Origin: Edaphovirga cremea
GTDB taxonomy: Bacteria; Pseudomonadota; Gammaproteobacteria; Enterobacterales; Enterobacteriaceae
NCBI RefSeq assembly: GCF_003332275.1
Contig: NZ_QOVA01000001.1
Span: 1 to 64,000, forward strand
Length of the DNA stretch: 64,000 nucleotides
Reading direction: 5' to 3'
Shown here: positions 7,713-17,234 of the stretch, in pieces
Layout of the letters: every line of letters starts with the position of its first letter
Numbering within the stretch: the first letter of the stretch is position 1
Position numbers and translations under genes: made by a program
The notes under the pieces: generated by a model
What the model was told of the DNA's origin: nothing
Seen by the model: only the letters and a program-made list of their open reading frames with translations
Databases searched by the model: none

Positions 7713-8058
7713 AGAATCCGGTTTTTGGTGGCTAAGTGTTTATTTTTAATCGTTGTTTGGTCGCTTAGTCACTCTTTTTATTAACCAGCAAGTTACATTT
7801 GTATGAAATATGCACTTAATCACAGTGTGGTTATTCCATATCGGATAAGCTAATGTTCACGTTGTCATTTCTGAATGGCAACGTGGTATGAAATATCACT
7901 ATGCAACAATTGGCTGCGTCAGGCTTATTACTGATGGGGTCGGCTGTAACTGAAGCCGCAATAGGCAGATGTCAGTCTGTGATACCGGTTTCCATTTTTA
8001 CCTAAAGCAATAACTAAAACACTCGGAAAAAGATAGAACACCTCATAGGAGATTTCTT
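7713..8058 (+). promoter_or_regulatory. Control region of the sugar importer operon
   Basis: This 346-bp gap contains a CRP-like site TATGC-ACTTAA-TCACA (7809-7824, 8 of 10 matches). It also has operator candidates O3 ATGTTCACGTTGTCAT (7853-7868) and O4 ATGGCAACGTGGTAT (7874-7888). The CRP-like centre is about 44 bp from the O3 centre, nearly the geometry seen in front of the dehydrogenase (42 bp). A TAAGCT or TAATGT -10-like hexamer lies at 7846-7856. The long leader ends at AGGAG before the binding-protein ATG. Coordinated catabolite activation and repression of both units is inferred. Confidence 0.55.
7853..7868 (+). promoter_or_regulatory. LacI-family operator candidate O3
   Basis: ATGTTCACGTTGTCAT differs from O1 at one position. 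O4, ATGGCAACGTGGTAT, follows at 7874-7888 in the inverted sense, with 21 bp between centres (two helical turns). Confidence 0.65.
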
Positions 8059-8976
8059 ATGTCATTCATTTTTAAAAAAGCACTGGCCGTATGTGGCGTC
8101 GCTGTTATCGCACTGGCGGCAAATATGGCAAATGCAAAACAAATAACGGTGGGAATGTCTTTCCAGGAAATGGACAACGCTTATTTTGTAACGATGAAAG
8201 AAGCATTGGATCAGGCTGGCAGCGATATTAATGCAAAAATCTATGTTGCCGATGCCCGTCATGATGTATCGAAACAAATTAGCGATATCGAAGATATGCT
8301 GCAGAAGAAAATTGATATTCTGCTGATTAACCCAGCCGATTCGGTAGGCGTTGAGTCTGCGGTATTGGCGGCAAATAAAGCGGGCGTCGTCGTCGTGGCG
8401 ATTGATGCACAAGCGAAAGGGCCTCTGGACTCTTTTGTGGGTTCCAAAAACTATGATGCCGGTTTACAGGCCGGTAAATTCCTCGGTGAGTCGCTGAAAG
8501 GCAAGGGCAAAGTCGCGATTCTTGATGGGATCCCGGTTGTACCGATTCTGGAGCGCGTGCGTGGTTTCGAAGATGCCATGAAAGCTTTCCCGGACATCAC
8601 CATCGTCACCAAACAAAACGGTAAACAGGAACGTGATACCGCACTGACAGTGACAGAAAACATGCTGCAGGCTAACCCGGATCTGGTGGGGATATTCAGC
8701 GTCAATGATGTCGGCGCGCTAGGTGCCCTGGCAGCCATTCAAGCCAACGGTGCGGATGTCAAACTGGTCAGCGTGGACGGTCACCCTGAAGCCATCAAAG
8801 AGATCCTGAAAGACAAATCTGCGTTCATTGCTACCTCTGCACAGTTCCCACGCGATCAGGTACGTATTGGTCTGGGTATTGCGCTGGCAAAATACTGGGG
8901 TGCCAACGTTCCTGCCGAAATTCCGGTTGACGTTAAATTGATCACCCAATCAAACGCGAAAGGCTTTAGCTGGTAA
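8059..8976 (+). CDS. Periplasmic sugar-binding protein of a ribose-type ABC importer
   Basis: 305 residues with a 26-residue signal peptide ending ANA, then a type I periplasmic-binding fold of the ribose/galactose (RbsB) family. Recognisable elements are [14 protein letters not shown] at the mature N-terminus, [18 protein letters not shown] and VSVDGHPE. Family members bind one monosaccharide or polyol and deliver it to the membrane complex. It is the first gene of the importer operon and has an AGGAG ribosome-binding site. Association with the polyol dehydrogenase suggests a free pentitol as ligand, though a pentose or tetritol is not excluded. No lipobox is present, so it is a soluble periplasmic protein. 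Confidence 0.88.
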   Translation: MSFIFKKALAVCGVAVIALAANMANAKQITVGMSFQEMDNAYFVTMKEALDQAGSDINAKIYVADARHDVSKQISDIEDMLQKKIDILLINPADSVGVESAVLAANKAGVVVVAIDAQAKGPLDSFVGSKNYDAGLQAGKFLGESLKGKGKVAILDGIPVVPILERVRGFEDAMKAFPDITIVTKQNGKQERDTALTVTENMLQANPDLVGIFSVNDVGALGALAAIQANGADVKLVSVDGHPEAIKEILKDKSAFIATSAQFPRDQVRIGLGIALAKYWGANVPAEIPVDVKLITQSNAKGFSW

Positions 8977-9047
8977 GTCGATTTATTGCAGGCTCCGCAG
9001 GCGATCCTCGTCTGTTGGAGCCTATGTTGACTGACGAGGAAGTTGTC

Positions 9048-10538
9048 ATGACGCCACTATTACAGTTAAAGCAAATAAAAAAATCATTCCCCGGGGTAAA
9101 AGCACTGGACGGTATCAATCTCACGGTTGCAAGTGGTGAGATTCATGCGCTTTTAGGCGAAAACGGTGCAGGTAAATCGACGCTGATGAAAATTCTCTGC
9201 GGCATTTACCAACCCGACAGCGGTGAGATATGCATTGAGGGGAAAAGCCGGTCTTTTAGCAATTACCGCGAGGCCATTGATTCTGGCGTTGGCATTATAT
9301 TCCAGGAATTTTCACTGATTCCTTACCTGAATGCGGTAGAGAACATATTCCTGAACCGGGAAATAAAGAACAGTTTTGGATTGCTGGATCGCAGCAAAAT
9401 GCGCGCGAAAGCCGTCAACATATTCAAACGCCTGTCGGTGACGCTGGATATGGACGTGCCCGTCGAACAGTTAAGCGTGGCGCAGCAGCAATTCGTTGAA
9501 ATCGCCAAGGCACTCTCACTGGACGCGAAAATACTGGTGCTGGACGAACCCACCGCCACGTTGACACCGGGCGAAGCGGAACATCTGTTTTGCGTCATGC
9601 GCGATCTGCGACTGCTGGGCGTCGGCATGGTGTTCATCTCCCACCATCTGGAAGAGATATTCCAGGTCTGCGACACCATTACCGTTCTGCGTGACGGGCA
9701 ATATATTGGCACGGTACCTACCGCAGAGTCCGATATTAATCAGCTGGTTGAAATGATGGTGGGCCGCAAGGTCGAACAGGCATTTCCTATCAGGAGCCTC
9801 AAGCCCGATCGCAGCGTGAAAGTCCTCGAAGCGACAATCCAGCGGACGAAAACCAGCCCGAAAGACTGCTTTCATCTGCATAAAGGTGAAATTCTGGGCT
9901 TTGCCGGCCTGGTTGGATCGGGACGTACCGAAACGGTCTGCGCCCTGATTGGCGCCCAACGCTGTTTCCAGAAAACTATTAGTCTGCATGGCAAAACCAC
10001 CCGGTTAAGCGATCCGGCGCATGCGCTGGAACAAGGCATTGGTCTATTGCCGGAAAGCCGCAAAACCGAAGGATTAGTGCTGCCTTTCTCTGTGAGCCAG
10101 AACATTACCCTCAACCGCCACGAAAAGATCGCCTCGATTTTAATTCATAGCAAAAAGGAGCGTTTGATCGTTAGGCAATTAATCAAAGCGGTGGGCGTGA
10201 AAACACCCAATGCCGAGACGGCAGTCAACACCCTCAGCGGTGGCAATCAGCAGAAAGTGGTGATTGCGCGTTGGCTGAACAATACGTGCAGCGTGTTGAT
10301 CTTTGATGAGCCTACGCGCGGCATTGATGTGGGGGCAAAAGCTGAAATTTATCAATTAATGCATGAACTTACCGAGAAAGGAATCTCGATCATCATGATT
10401 TCTTCTGAGCTGCCAGAAATTATCGGCGTGTGCGACCGGGTTCTGGTTTTCCGCGACGGACATATTGTGGCGGAGTTGGACAATCAGGGAATCGACTCAA
10501 ATACCATCATGTTACATGCAACGGGGAACACTTTATGA
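9048..10538 (+). CDS. Sugar ABC importer ATPase, tandem domains (RbsA family)
   Basis: About 496 residues from the ATG at 9048, with GAGGA at 9036-9040; an upstream in-frame start at 9015 lacks this. The N-terminal domain has Walker [10 protein letters not shown], the relaxed signature LSVAQQQ, and Walker [10 protein letters not shown]. The C-terminal domain has the degenerate P-loop GLVGSGRTE, typical of RbsA, MglA and XylG, followed by LSGGNQQK and [10 protein letters not shown]. One such double protein energises a permease dimer. The stop overlaps the permease start as ATGA, so the two are translationally coupled. It supplies the energy for polyol uptake in this island. Confidence 0.92.
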   Translation: MTPLLQLKQIKKSFPGVKALDGINLTVASGEIHALLGENGAGKSTLMKILCGIYQPDSGEICIEGKSRSFSNYREAIDSGVGIIFQEFSLIPYLNAVENIFLNREIKNSFGLLDRSKMRAKAVNIFKRLSVTLDMDVPVEQLSVAQQQFVEIAKALSLDAKILVLDEPTATLTPGEAEHLFCVMRDLRLLGVGMVFISHHLEEIFQVCDTITVLRDGQYIGTVPTAESDINQLVEMMVGRKVEQAFPIRSLKPDRSVKVLEATIQRTKTSPKDCFHLHKGEILGFAGLVGSGRTETVCALIGAQRCFQKTISLHGKTTRLSDPAHALEQGIGLLPESRKTEGLVLPFSVSQNITLNRHEKIASILIHSKKERLIVRQLIKAVGVKTPNAETAVNTLSGGNQQKVVIARWLNNTCSVLIFDEPTRGIDVGAKAEIYQLMHELTEKGISIIMISSELPEIIGVCDRVLVFRDGHIVAELDNQGIDSNTIMLHATGNTL

Positions 10539-11521
10539 GTAGTCTGGACAACGCCTCCGGCCCGGTACCAAAACCATCAGGGCAACGCAGCTATCTGGAT
10601 AAGTGTCTGCATCATCCCGCTTTCTTGCCCTTTATTGGTTTTATCGCGCTGTTTGTATTGATGATTTTCATGAACGACAGCTTCCTGACCTCCAACAATC
10701 TGACCAACGTGGCGCGGCAGGTCTCAATCAACGCCATTATCGCGGTGGGAATGACGTGCGCCATCCTGACAGGCGGGATCGATCTGTCGGTTGGCCCGGT
10801 GATGGCGCTGTCGGGCACCGTTGCGGCAGGTTTGATGATTGCCGGGATCCCCGTTCCGCTGGCACTGCTGGCGGGTGTGGCGATCGGTGGCGTATTTGGT
10901 GCCATCAATGGTGCATGTATCGCCTGGGCACGTATGCCCCCCATTATCGTTACCCTCGCTACCATGGGGATCGCCCGCGGCCTGGCGCTGATCTATACCG
11001 GCGGTTATCCGATTTCTGGCCTGCCTGAATGGTTCTCCTTCTTTGGTCGTGGCTCGATTGCCGGTATTCAGGTACCGATCCTGATTATGATTCTGGTTTA
11101 CATCGTTGCCTGGGTGATTCTTAACCACATGTCTTTCGGGCGTCATGTCTACGCCATTGGCGGTAATGAAGAGGCCGCGCGCCTGAGTGGCATACGCGTT
11201 TCTCGTACCAAACTGCTGGTGTACGTCATCAGTGGCATTACCGCTGCGATCGCGGGCCTGGTTCTGACCTCCCGTTTGATGAGTGGACAACCCAACTCTG
11301 GCGTCGGATTCGAGCTGGACGCGATTGCGGCCGTGGTACTGGGCGGCGCGGCGATATCCGGCGGCAAGGGCGCGATTATCGGCACGCTGGTCGGTGCAAT
11401 GATGCTTGGGGTACTGAACAACGGGCTGAACCTGATGGGGGTTTCACCTTATGTGCAAAACGTCATCAAAGGCGGGATCATTCTGGTCGCCATTTACATC
11501 AGTTCAGGTAAACGCAAATAA
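10535..11521 (+). CDS. Sugar ABC importer permease (RbsC family)
   Basis: 328 residues from the ATG at 10535, which overlaps the ATPase stop; GGGGA lies upstream. The open frame extends to 10430 but only inside the ATPase gene. There are about eight to ten membrane helices and the family landmarks [22 protein letters not shown] and [12 protein letters not shown]. It forms the homodimeric channel that works with the tandem ATPase and the binding protein at 8059. Single permease genes of this kind are normal for RbsC-type systems. Confidence 0.92.
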   Translation: MSSLDNASGPVPKPSGQRSYLDKCLHHPAFLPFIGFIALFVLMIFMNDSFLTSNNLTNVARQVSINAIIAVGMTCAILTGGIDLSVGPVMALSGTVAAGLMIAGIPVPLALLAGVAIGGVFGAINGACIAWARMPPIIVTLATMGIARGLALIYTGGYPISGLPEWFSFFGRGSIAGIQVPILIMILVYIVAWVILNHMSFGRHVYAIGGNEEAARLSGIRVSRTKLLVYVISGITAAIAGLVLTSRLMSGQPNSGVGFELDAIAAVVLGGAAISGGKGAIIGTLVGAMMLGVLNNGLNLMGVSPYVQNVIKGGIILVAIYISSGKRK

Positions 11522-11539
11522 CAGCCGACGGAGTAGGTA

Positions 11540-13024
11540 ATGGCTTATTTTCTGGGTATTGATATTGGCGGTACGGTAACCAAAGCCGGGCTCTATTCTG
11601 CCGACGGGTGTGAAGTGGGAGTGGTAGAGCAAGATGGCGAAATGCTCTCTTCGCAACCCGGTTTTAGCGAACGTGATATGAACGCGCTGTGGTCCTCGGT
11701 GTGTCAGGTCGTAAAACAGGTGATTGCGTCCAGCGCCATTCAGCCAGCAGATATCCGTGGCGTGAGTTTTTCCTCACACGGCAAAGGTCTGTATGCCATC
11801 GATCAGCACGGAAAGCCGGTACGTAACGGGATCATCTCTTCTGATACCCGTGCGCTTTCGCTGGTACAGCAGTGGTGTGAGCAGGGGCTGGATCGTCACA
11901 CGTATCAGCGTGGTTTGCAGCAACTCTGGACCGGCCATCCCGTTTCGTTGCTGCACTGGCTCAAACAGCATGAACCCGCGAACTACGATCGTATCGCCGC
12001 TGTGCTCATGGTGCATGACTATGTCCGCTTTTGCATGACCGGGGAAATCGCCGCAGAGATTACCAATATCTCCGGCAGCAATCTCTATAACCAGCATACC
12101 CGCAGTTACGATGCCTCGTTGATGGCGGACTTTGGTATCCCAGAAGCCGAAGGTAAAACCGCGCCAGTGATCGGATCCAGCGAGCAGGCCGGGGTGGTCA
12201 CCGCAAGTGCCGCCGCCGCTTGTGGCCTTCTGGCAGGAACGCCAGTCTATGGCGGCTTGTTTGATGTGGTTGCCTCGGCGGTCTGTTCCGGGGTCAGTGA
12301 CGAGAAAACCCTCAGTGCCGTGGCGGGCACCTGGTCAATCGCCACGTGCGTCACGGATCAAGTGATTGCAGCCGATCATCCTTACGTGTGGGGCAGTTAT
12401 TGCATACCTGGAAAATATTTCGTTCACGAGGGCAGTCCAACGTCTGCCGCCAACCTGAACTGGTTTATGCGCCATTTCTGGGGCAACGATCGCAGCCTTT
12501 ATACGCAATTTGATCAATGGGTTAAGCAGAACAATGGTAAGCCGAGCGATATCGTTTTCCTGCCCTATCTGTTTGGCTCGAACCTGAATCTCAACCTGAG
12601 CGGCAGTCTGGTCGGTATGCGCGGTCATCATGGGATGCCAGACGTGGTGAATGCCATCTACCAAGGCATCGTTTTCTCCCATCTGCTGCATCAGGATCGG
12701 ATCCTCAAGCTGAATCCACACGTAGAACGCATTCGCATTACCGGTGGGCCGACGCATTCTGAACCCTGGATGCAGATGTTCGCTGACGGCGGAAATATTC
12801 CGCTGGAAGTGGTGGATATTCAACAATGTGGTTGCCGTGCCGCTGCGCTGTGTGCCGCTGTCGGCGCGGGTTACTACGCCGATTTCTCTGAGGCCATGGC
12901 CGCGACCCAACCGGCGGTACGGACGTTTATCCCGCAATCCACCTCCAATCAGAATCTGCGCCAACAGATGGCGCGCTATATCAATGTGGCTGAGGCATTA
13001 AGTGAGGTTGAGTATGCAAAGTAA
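11540..13024 (+). CDS. FGGY-family carbohydrate kinase, L-xylulokinase-like
   Basis: 494 residues, full length for the FGGY family, with the N-terminal phosphate motif GIDIGGTVTKAGLY and the C-terminal ATP-site segments AVAGTWS and ITGGPTHSEPWMQMFADGG. The family phosphorylates ketoses, aldoses or polyols at the terminal hydroxyl. The overall sequence and the two epimerases that follow point to L-xylulose to L-xylulose-5-phosphate, the LyxK/SgbK reaction of E. coli. The gene starts 18 bp after the permease, with GGAG upstream. Direct phosphorylation of L-ribulose, or of a C4 ketose such as L-erythrulose, is the main alternative. Confidence 0.82.
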   Translation: MAYFLGIDIGGTVTKAGLYSADGCEVGVVEQDGEMLSSQPGFSERDMNALWSSVCQVVKQVIASSAIQPADIRGVSFSSHGKGLYAIDQHGKPVRNGIISSDTRALSLVQQWCEQGLDRHTYQRGLQQLWTGHPVSLLHWLKQHEPANYDRIAAVLMVHDYVRFCMTGEIAAEITNISGSNLYNQHTRSYDASLMADFGIPEAEGKTAPVIGSSEQAGVVTASAAAACGLLAGTPVYGGLFDVVASAVCSGVSDEKTLSAVAGTWSIATCVTDQVIAADHPYVWGSYCIPGKYFVHEGSPTSAANLNWFMRHFWGNDRSLYTQFDQWVKQNNGKPSDIVFLPYLFGSNLNLNLSGSLVGMRGHHGMPDVVNAIYQGIVFSHLLHQDRILKLNPHVERIRITGGPTHSEPWMQMFADGGNIPLEVVDIQQCGCRAAALCAAVGAGYYADFSEAMAATQPAVRTFIPQSTSNQNLRQQMARYINVAEALSEVEYAK

Positions 13025-13901
13025 TGAATCCCAGCGCTATTCGTCGCCGATCTCGTTGGGGATTTATGAAAAAGCGCTGCCGGCAGGAATGGGCTGGTCT
13101 GAACGCCTGGATACTGCCCGCGAACTGGAGTTTGATTTTGTCGAGATCTCCATTGATGAGCAGCCTGAACGACAGGCGCGCCTTGACTGGAATCGGCAGC
13201 AACGCAGTGACTTTAACTGCGCCAAAATGAACAGTGGTATCAGGGTACCCAGCATGTGTTTATCGGCGCACCGCAGTGCACCTTTTGGCAGCCGCGACGC
13301 CGCAACCCGTGAACGTGCGCATGTCCTGATGGAAAAAGCGCTGGATTTTGCCGTCGATCTGGGGATTCGCAACATCCAGTTGGCCGGGTATGACGTTTAC
13401 TATGAACCGGCAGATCGCGGCACGCGCCAGCGTTTTATCGACGGGCTGCAATGGTCGGTTGAACGGGCGGCACAGGCGCAGGTCATGCTGTCAGTAGAAA
13501 TCATGGATACCACATTTATCAATAGCATCAGCAAGTGGCTGGAATATGATGAATTGATCCAGAGCCCCTGGTTCACCGTCTATCCCGATCTGGGGAATCT
13601 GTCCGCCTGGGGTAACAACATGGCGACGGAATTAACCAAAGGGATTGATAAGATCACCGCTATTCACCTGAAAGATACGGTACCTGTAACGCCGGATTCG
13701 CCTGGCAAGTTTCGTGATGTTCCCTTTGGCGACGGTTGCGTTGACTTTGTCCACGCTTTCGAAGTCCTCAGTGCACTGAACTACCGGGGACCTTATCTGC
13801 TGGAGATGTGGGCGCAAGGGCGCGACGACGATATCGACAGGGTGCGCAACGCCAAAGCCTGGATCGAGGATAAAATGCACGAAGGGGGGATTGGTCTGTG
13901 A
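13014..13901 (+). CDS. L-xylulose-5-phosphate (L-ribulose-5-P) 3-epimerase, UlaE/SgbU type
   Basis: About 295 residues in the TIM-barrel AP-endonuclease-2-like fold. The ATG at 13014 is chosen over the GTG at 13002, because GAGG is well placed and the gene then overlaps the kinase by 11 bp. Landmarks are [11 protein letters not shown] at the N-terminus, [12 protein letters not shown], the metal-site strands SVEIMDT and [10 protein letters not shown], then HLKDT and YLLEMW. UlaE and SgbU interconvert L-xylulose-5-P and L-ribulose-5-P in ascorbate and 2,3-diketogulonate catabolism. No ascorbate genes (ulaA-D, ulaG) are present, so the enzyme has been assembled into a polyol route instead. Confidence 0.88.
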   Translation: MQSNESQRYSSPISLGIYEKALPAGMGWSERLDTARELEFDFVEISIDEQPERQARLDWNRQQRSDFNCAKMNSGIRVPSMCLSAHRSAPFGSRDAATRERAHVLMEKALDFAVDLGIRNIQLAGYDVYYEPADRGTRQRFIDGLQWSVERAAQAQVMLSVEIMDTTFINSISKWLEYDELIQSPWFTVYPDLGNLSAWGNNMATELTKGIDKITAIHLKDTVPVTPDSPGKFRDVPFGDGCVDFVHAFEVLSALNYRGPYLLEMWAQGRDDDIDRVRNAKAWIEDKMHEGGIGL

Positions 13902-14602
13902 GCGCAAAGATCAGTAAGCAACTGAAAGAACAGGTGCTGGAGGCCAATCTGAGCCTGCCGGGATATGGGCTGGTGACGTTTACCTGGGGGAATGTATCCG
14001 CGATTGATCGTGAACTCGGGCTGGTGGTAATCAAACCTTCAGGCGTCGACTATGCACATATGAAGCTCGACGATCTGGTGGTGGTGGATCTGGACGGAAA
14101 TGTGCGTGAAGGGCAGTGCAAACCCTCGTCGGATACCGCCACTCATCTCTCGCTGTATCGCCATTTTCAGGAGTTGGGCGGGATCGTTCATACTCACAGC
14201 CGCCACGCCACTATTTGGGCGCAGGCGGGGCGGGATATTCCCGCACTTGGCACCACGCACGCGGACTATTTTTACGGAGCCATTCCCTGCACCCGGCCAA
14301 TGAGCACGGAAGAGATCAACGGTGAATACGAGCATGAAACCGGGGAGTTGATTGTGCGGACATTCAATGAGCGCCACTTTCAGCCTGCGAGTGTTCCGGG
14401 GGTGCTGGTCTATTCCCATGGGCCATTCGCATGGGGAAAAGATGCCGATCAGGCGGTGCATAATGCCGTGGTATTGGAAGAAGTGGCAGCAATGGCATTG
14501 GCGACGTATCAACTGAATCCGCAGATTTCATCAATGCAACAGCCGTTGTTGGATAAGCATTTCTTACGTAAGCACGGCAAAAACGCCTATTACGGCCAGT
14601 AA
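13898..14602 (+). CDS. L-ribulose-5-phosphate 4-epimerase (AraD/UlaF/SgbE family)
   Basis: 234 residues of the class II aldolase/adducin fold. It uses a GTG start at 13898 that overlaps the preceding stop (GTGA), with a GGGGGGA ribosome-binding site. Zinc-site residues align with E. coli AraD: Asp79 in SSDTATH, His98 and His100 in HTHSRH, and the histidine of YSHGPFAWG near residue 174. It converts L-ribulose-5-P to D-xylulose-5-P, which enters the pentose phosphate pathway, and so closes the route begun by the dehydrogenase. It is the last gene of the operon and faces the LacI-type regulator. Confidence 0.9.
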   Translation: MSAKISKQLKEQVLEANLSLPGYGLVTFTWGNVSAIDRELGLVVIKPSGVDYAHMKLDDLVVVDLDGNVREGQCKPSSDTATHLSLYRHFQELGGIVHTHSRHATIWAQAGRDIPALGTTHADYFYGAIPCTRPMSTEEINGEYEHETGELIVRTFNERHFQPASVPGVLVYSHGPFAWGKDADQAVHNAVVLEEVAAMALATYQLNPQISSMQQPLLDKHFLRKHGKNAYYGQ

Positions 14603-14609
14603 CCTTGAC

Positions 14610-14653
14610 CATGAAGCAGATCGGGTACCCGACAGTACCTGCTCTGCTCCATG
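14610..14653. terminator. Hairpin between convergent genes
   Basis: CATGAAGCAG (14610-14619) pairs with CTGCTCCATG (14644-14653), 9 of 10 pairs. The loop contains the palindrome CGGGTACCCG. It lies between the ends of the 4-epimerase gene and the convergent regulator. There is no good T-run, so termination is only suggested. Confidence 0.35.
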
Positions 14654-14658
14654 GGCTC

Positions 14659-15675
14659 TTATTCGTTTCCTTTAGTGTAGATAAGCTCCCCAGCAACATA
14701 CTCGCGCCTTGGTTCTGCCTTGTTGTCTTTTGATTCAATTGCATGAAACAATATGTCGGCGGCTTTTTCACCCAGCAATACTGTGTCGTGATAGATCCCC
14801 GGTATTTGTTGGCCATAGGCGGCGGCATAAGGTGGATTATCGACAGAAAAGAATTTTATTTTCTCGTAAATATCCAATTGATGACAAATCGACATCGCGC
14901 CAAGAGTAATTATTCCGTTCAGCCCAACAATATATTGTGGCAGTACTTTCTGGTTTTTCAGTAATTCCCGCAGTTGCGTATCCTGTGAGTGAAAAGTATA
15001 ATCACCGTACAGTGTCTGAATATTTTTATCATGACCGATCAACGCGCCCATAATTCCAGCAGTACGATCTTTGGTTATTTCAGAATCTTCAGGGCCACCG
15101 ATAATCAGCAAACGCTCTTCGGATTGCTCAGCAAGAAAACGCCCGGCGCGGACGCCTATTTCGATATTATTCAGGAATACGCCACTGAGGTTTTTGCCAT
15201 AGATATCTCTATCTATCAATACAATAGGTATTTTATACGCATCAGCCAGATCGAGGTAGTCAGGCTGGTAGCCTTTATCATCCCTTACCGCAGACAGAAT
15301 GATGCCCCGCGCCTGATAACTGAATAGGGATTGTATCGCCTGATTTTCCACAGATTCATTGCTATCGGAATCAAACAGCATAATCTGGTAACCTTTATTA
15401 CGTGCTATGCGTGATACGGTTTGAATAAGACTTGAATAGAAAGGATTGTAAATACTGCTGGTGACGACGCCAATAATTTGACTGCTATTTTTCTTTAACC
15501 CTTGTGCGAATGCGTTGGGAACATAATTCAGCTCCTTGGCGATAGCCAATATTTTATCGCGGGTTTCCGGCTTGACCAGATGCGGCTTATTAAAAGCACG
15601 TGAAACAGTAATATTCGTCACATTAGCGCGCTGTGCGATATCAATAATCGTCGAATTGCTATTTTCTTTGGCCAC
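14659..15675 (-). CDS. LacI-family regulator of the pentitol island
   Basis: 338 residues from the GTG at 15675, with GAGG upstream. The open frame runs back to 15789, but the family starts immediately before the helix-turn-helix. DNA-binding domain: STIIDIAQRANVTNITVSRAFN followed by the hinge helix LNYVPNAFAQGL. The remainder is the periplasmic-binding-like effector domain (IIGVVTSSIYNPFYSSLIQ, GIILSAV, LIDRDI). It is convergent with the catabolic operon. Four operator-like sites with a central CG occur before the dehydrogenase and importer genes and are its probable targets. None of these sites was seen before its own gene, so autoregulation is not evident. The inducer is probably the imported polyol or its ketose, by analogy with the family. 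Confidence 0.88.
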   Translation of the reverse strand: MAKENSNSTIIDIAQRANVTNITVSRAFNKPHLVKPETRDKILAIAKELNYVPNAFAQGLKKNSSQIIGVVTSSIYNPFYSSLIQTVSRIARNKGYQIMLFDSDSNESVENQAIQSLFSYQARGIILSAVRDDKGYQPDYLDLADAYKIPIVLIDRDIYGKNLSGVFLNNIEIGVRAGRFLAEQSEERLLIIGGPEDSEITKDRTAGIMGALIGHDKNIQTLYGDYTFHSQDTQLRELLKNQKVLPQYIVGLNGIITLGAMSICHQLDIYEKIKFFSVDNPPYAAAYGQQIPGIYHDTVLLGEKAADILFHAIESKDNKAEPRREYVAGELIYTKGNE

Positions 15676-16093
15676 CTGTCGCCTCTGACGTCGAATAATG
15701 AAGCTGAGTATTACATTGTAATTAAGCGGGCTGAGCCTTGCTACACTTATATCGCTTACTTTCAAGCCGGTTAACGCACAATGACGCAAATCGACAGAAA
15801 ATAGGCAGAGAAGTGTGAAACCCGCAGGCGGGTAGGTTACTTTAGGGTCGTTTTTGCTATTGTTTGTTTCAGGACGTTTGATGAGGGAAACTTTAGGACA
15901 AATATGTTTGAAACCAAAAATATATCGAGGTATTGCGTGTCACAGAACATCTATGATGATCAGACTTTTTTTGATGGCTATGCATAACTGAAGCGCCGTC
16001 GAATGAGAAAGCAAGAGCCGGAGTGTTTGCTTTTCCCATTGTCTCTATCCTGATGAGTATTGAGATACGCTATGCTCCAAGGTGAGGTTAATC
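15676..16093. other. Divergent spacer between the LacI regulator and ada
   Basis: About 418 bp without a supported gene. Close to ada there is GAGAAAGCAAGA (16005-16016), loosely reminiscent of the Ada box AAAGCGCAA but with a two-base gap, so it is not asserted. A TATCCT hexamer at 16046 could be a -10. A small hairpin CCCGCAGGCGGG lies at about 15822-15833. Confidence 0.5.
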
Positions 16094-17167
16094 ATGAAAA
16101 CAATTGAGACAAAAAACAGCAACCCGTCAACGGATGAAATGCGCTGGCAGGCGATAGTGACCCGCGACAAAAAGTCTGAAGGTCATTTTATCTATGCCGT
16201 TAAAACGACGGGGATCTATTGCTCACCGGCCTGCCCATCGCGGCAACCAAAGCGCGAAAATGTCCAGTTCTTCAATGATGCCGCTGAAGCCGAGGCTGCC
16301 GGTTTTCGCCCCTGCAAGCGTTGCAGGCAGGGACTGACGTCGTTGGCCGATCGGCATGCCGCACAGATAGCCAGCGTGTGTCGTTATATCGAGCAGGCCG
16401 AAGAAACGCCCACGCTGAATGAATTGGCGAAATATGCCGGTATGAGTACGTTCCATTTTCATCGCCTGTTCAAATCGATAACGGGGCTTACGCCGAAAGG
16501 CTACGCCGATGCACATCGCAGTCAGCGGGTGCGCGAACACCTGTCGCAGGATACATCAGTCACTGAGGCGATTTTCGATGCCGGCTATCACTCCAACGGG
16601 CGATTTTATGAGAAATCGAACGCGATGCTGGGCATGACGCCCACCGCATTTCGCACCGGGGGGCAAGGAATGAAAATCTACTTTGCCGTGGGATTATGTT
16701 CGCTGGGCGATATTTTGGTGGCTCAAAGCGAGCGTGGGATATGTGCCATTCTGCTGGGTGACGAACCGCAAAAATTGCTTCAGGATCTACAGGATAAATT
16801 CCCCAAAGCGGAACTGGTGGGCGGTGATAAAGCCTTTGAGCAGAGGATGGCGCAGGTTGTCGGCTTTATCGAAGCACCGGATACCGGTTTGGATTTACCT
16901 CTCGATATTCGCGGTACAGCATTTCAGCAGCGGGTCTGGCAGGCGCTGTGTGATATTCCGGTCGGCAGCACGGTCAGTTATGCCGTTATTGCACAAAAGA
17001 TCGGCGCGCCGAAAGCGGTGAGAGCCGTGGCAGGTGCCTGTGCCGCCAACATGCTGGCCGTTGCTATTCCCTGCCATCGGGTGGTGCGCAATGACGGCGC
17101 GCTGTCAGGCTATCGCTGGGGTGTCGAGCGCAAACGCGCCCTGCTTGATAAGGAAGCCAAGGCATAA
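16094..17167 (+). CDS. ada: Ada: DNA repair methyltransferase and transcriptional activator
   Basis: 357 residues from the ATG at 16094, with GTGAGG upstream. The N-terminal zinc domain carries four cysteines (43, 47, 74, 77), spaced as in E. coli Ada Cys38/42/69/72. The first accepts methyl groups from phosphotriesters, which switches the protein to an activator. An AraC-type helix-turn-helix follows (about residues 90-185, PTLNELAKYAGMSTFHFHRLF). The C-terminal O6-methylguanine methyltransferase domain has active Cys327 in IPCHRV. All key residues are intact. It stands alone; no alkB follows in this operon, unlike in E. coli. Confidence 0.95.
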   Translation: MKTIETKNSNPSTDEMRWQAIVTRDKKSEGHFIYAVKTTGIYCSPACPSRQPKRENVQFFNDAAEAEAAGFRPCKRCRQGLTSLADRHAAQIASVCRYIEQAEETPTLNELAKYAGMSTFHFHRLFKSITGLTPKGYADAHRSQRVREHLSQDTSVTEAIFDAGYHSNGRFYEKSNAMLGMTPTAFRTGGQGMKIYFAVGLCSLGDILVAQSERGICAILLGDEPQKLLQDLQDKFPKAELVGGDKAFEQRMAQVVGFIEAPDTGLDLPLDIRGTAFQQRVWQALCDIPVGSTVSYAVIAQKIGAPKAVRAVAGACAANMLAVAIPCHRVVRNDGALSGYRWGVERKRALLDKEAKA

Positions 17168-17195
17168 GGAGCGAGGGGTAACGTCTGGATGGTTT

Positions 17196-17226
17196 TGTCG
17201 CCCAAACGTGTTGATGTTGGGCGACA
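17196..17226. terminator. Bidirectional hairpin terminator between ada and the MDR gene
   Basis: TGTCGCCCAA (17196-17205) and TTGGGCGACA (17217-17226) form a perfect 10-bp stem. Ts flank it on the plus strand (ATTTACC) and AAAACC precedes it, giving TTTT for the minus strand. It separates two convergent genes. Confidence 0.7.
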
Positions 17227-17234
17227 TTTACCCA

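Noticed and set aside
6638-15675. Assignment as a known ascorbate (ula) or L-lyxose (yia) operon
   Set aside because: No PTS, lactonase, keto-acid decarboxylase or TRAP transporter genes are present; the importer and dehydrogenase differ.
16005-16016. GAGAAAGCAAGA as an Ada box
   Set aside because: It lacks the central CG of AAAGCGCAA; too weak to assert.
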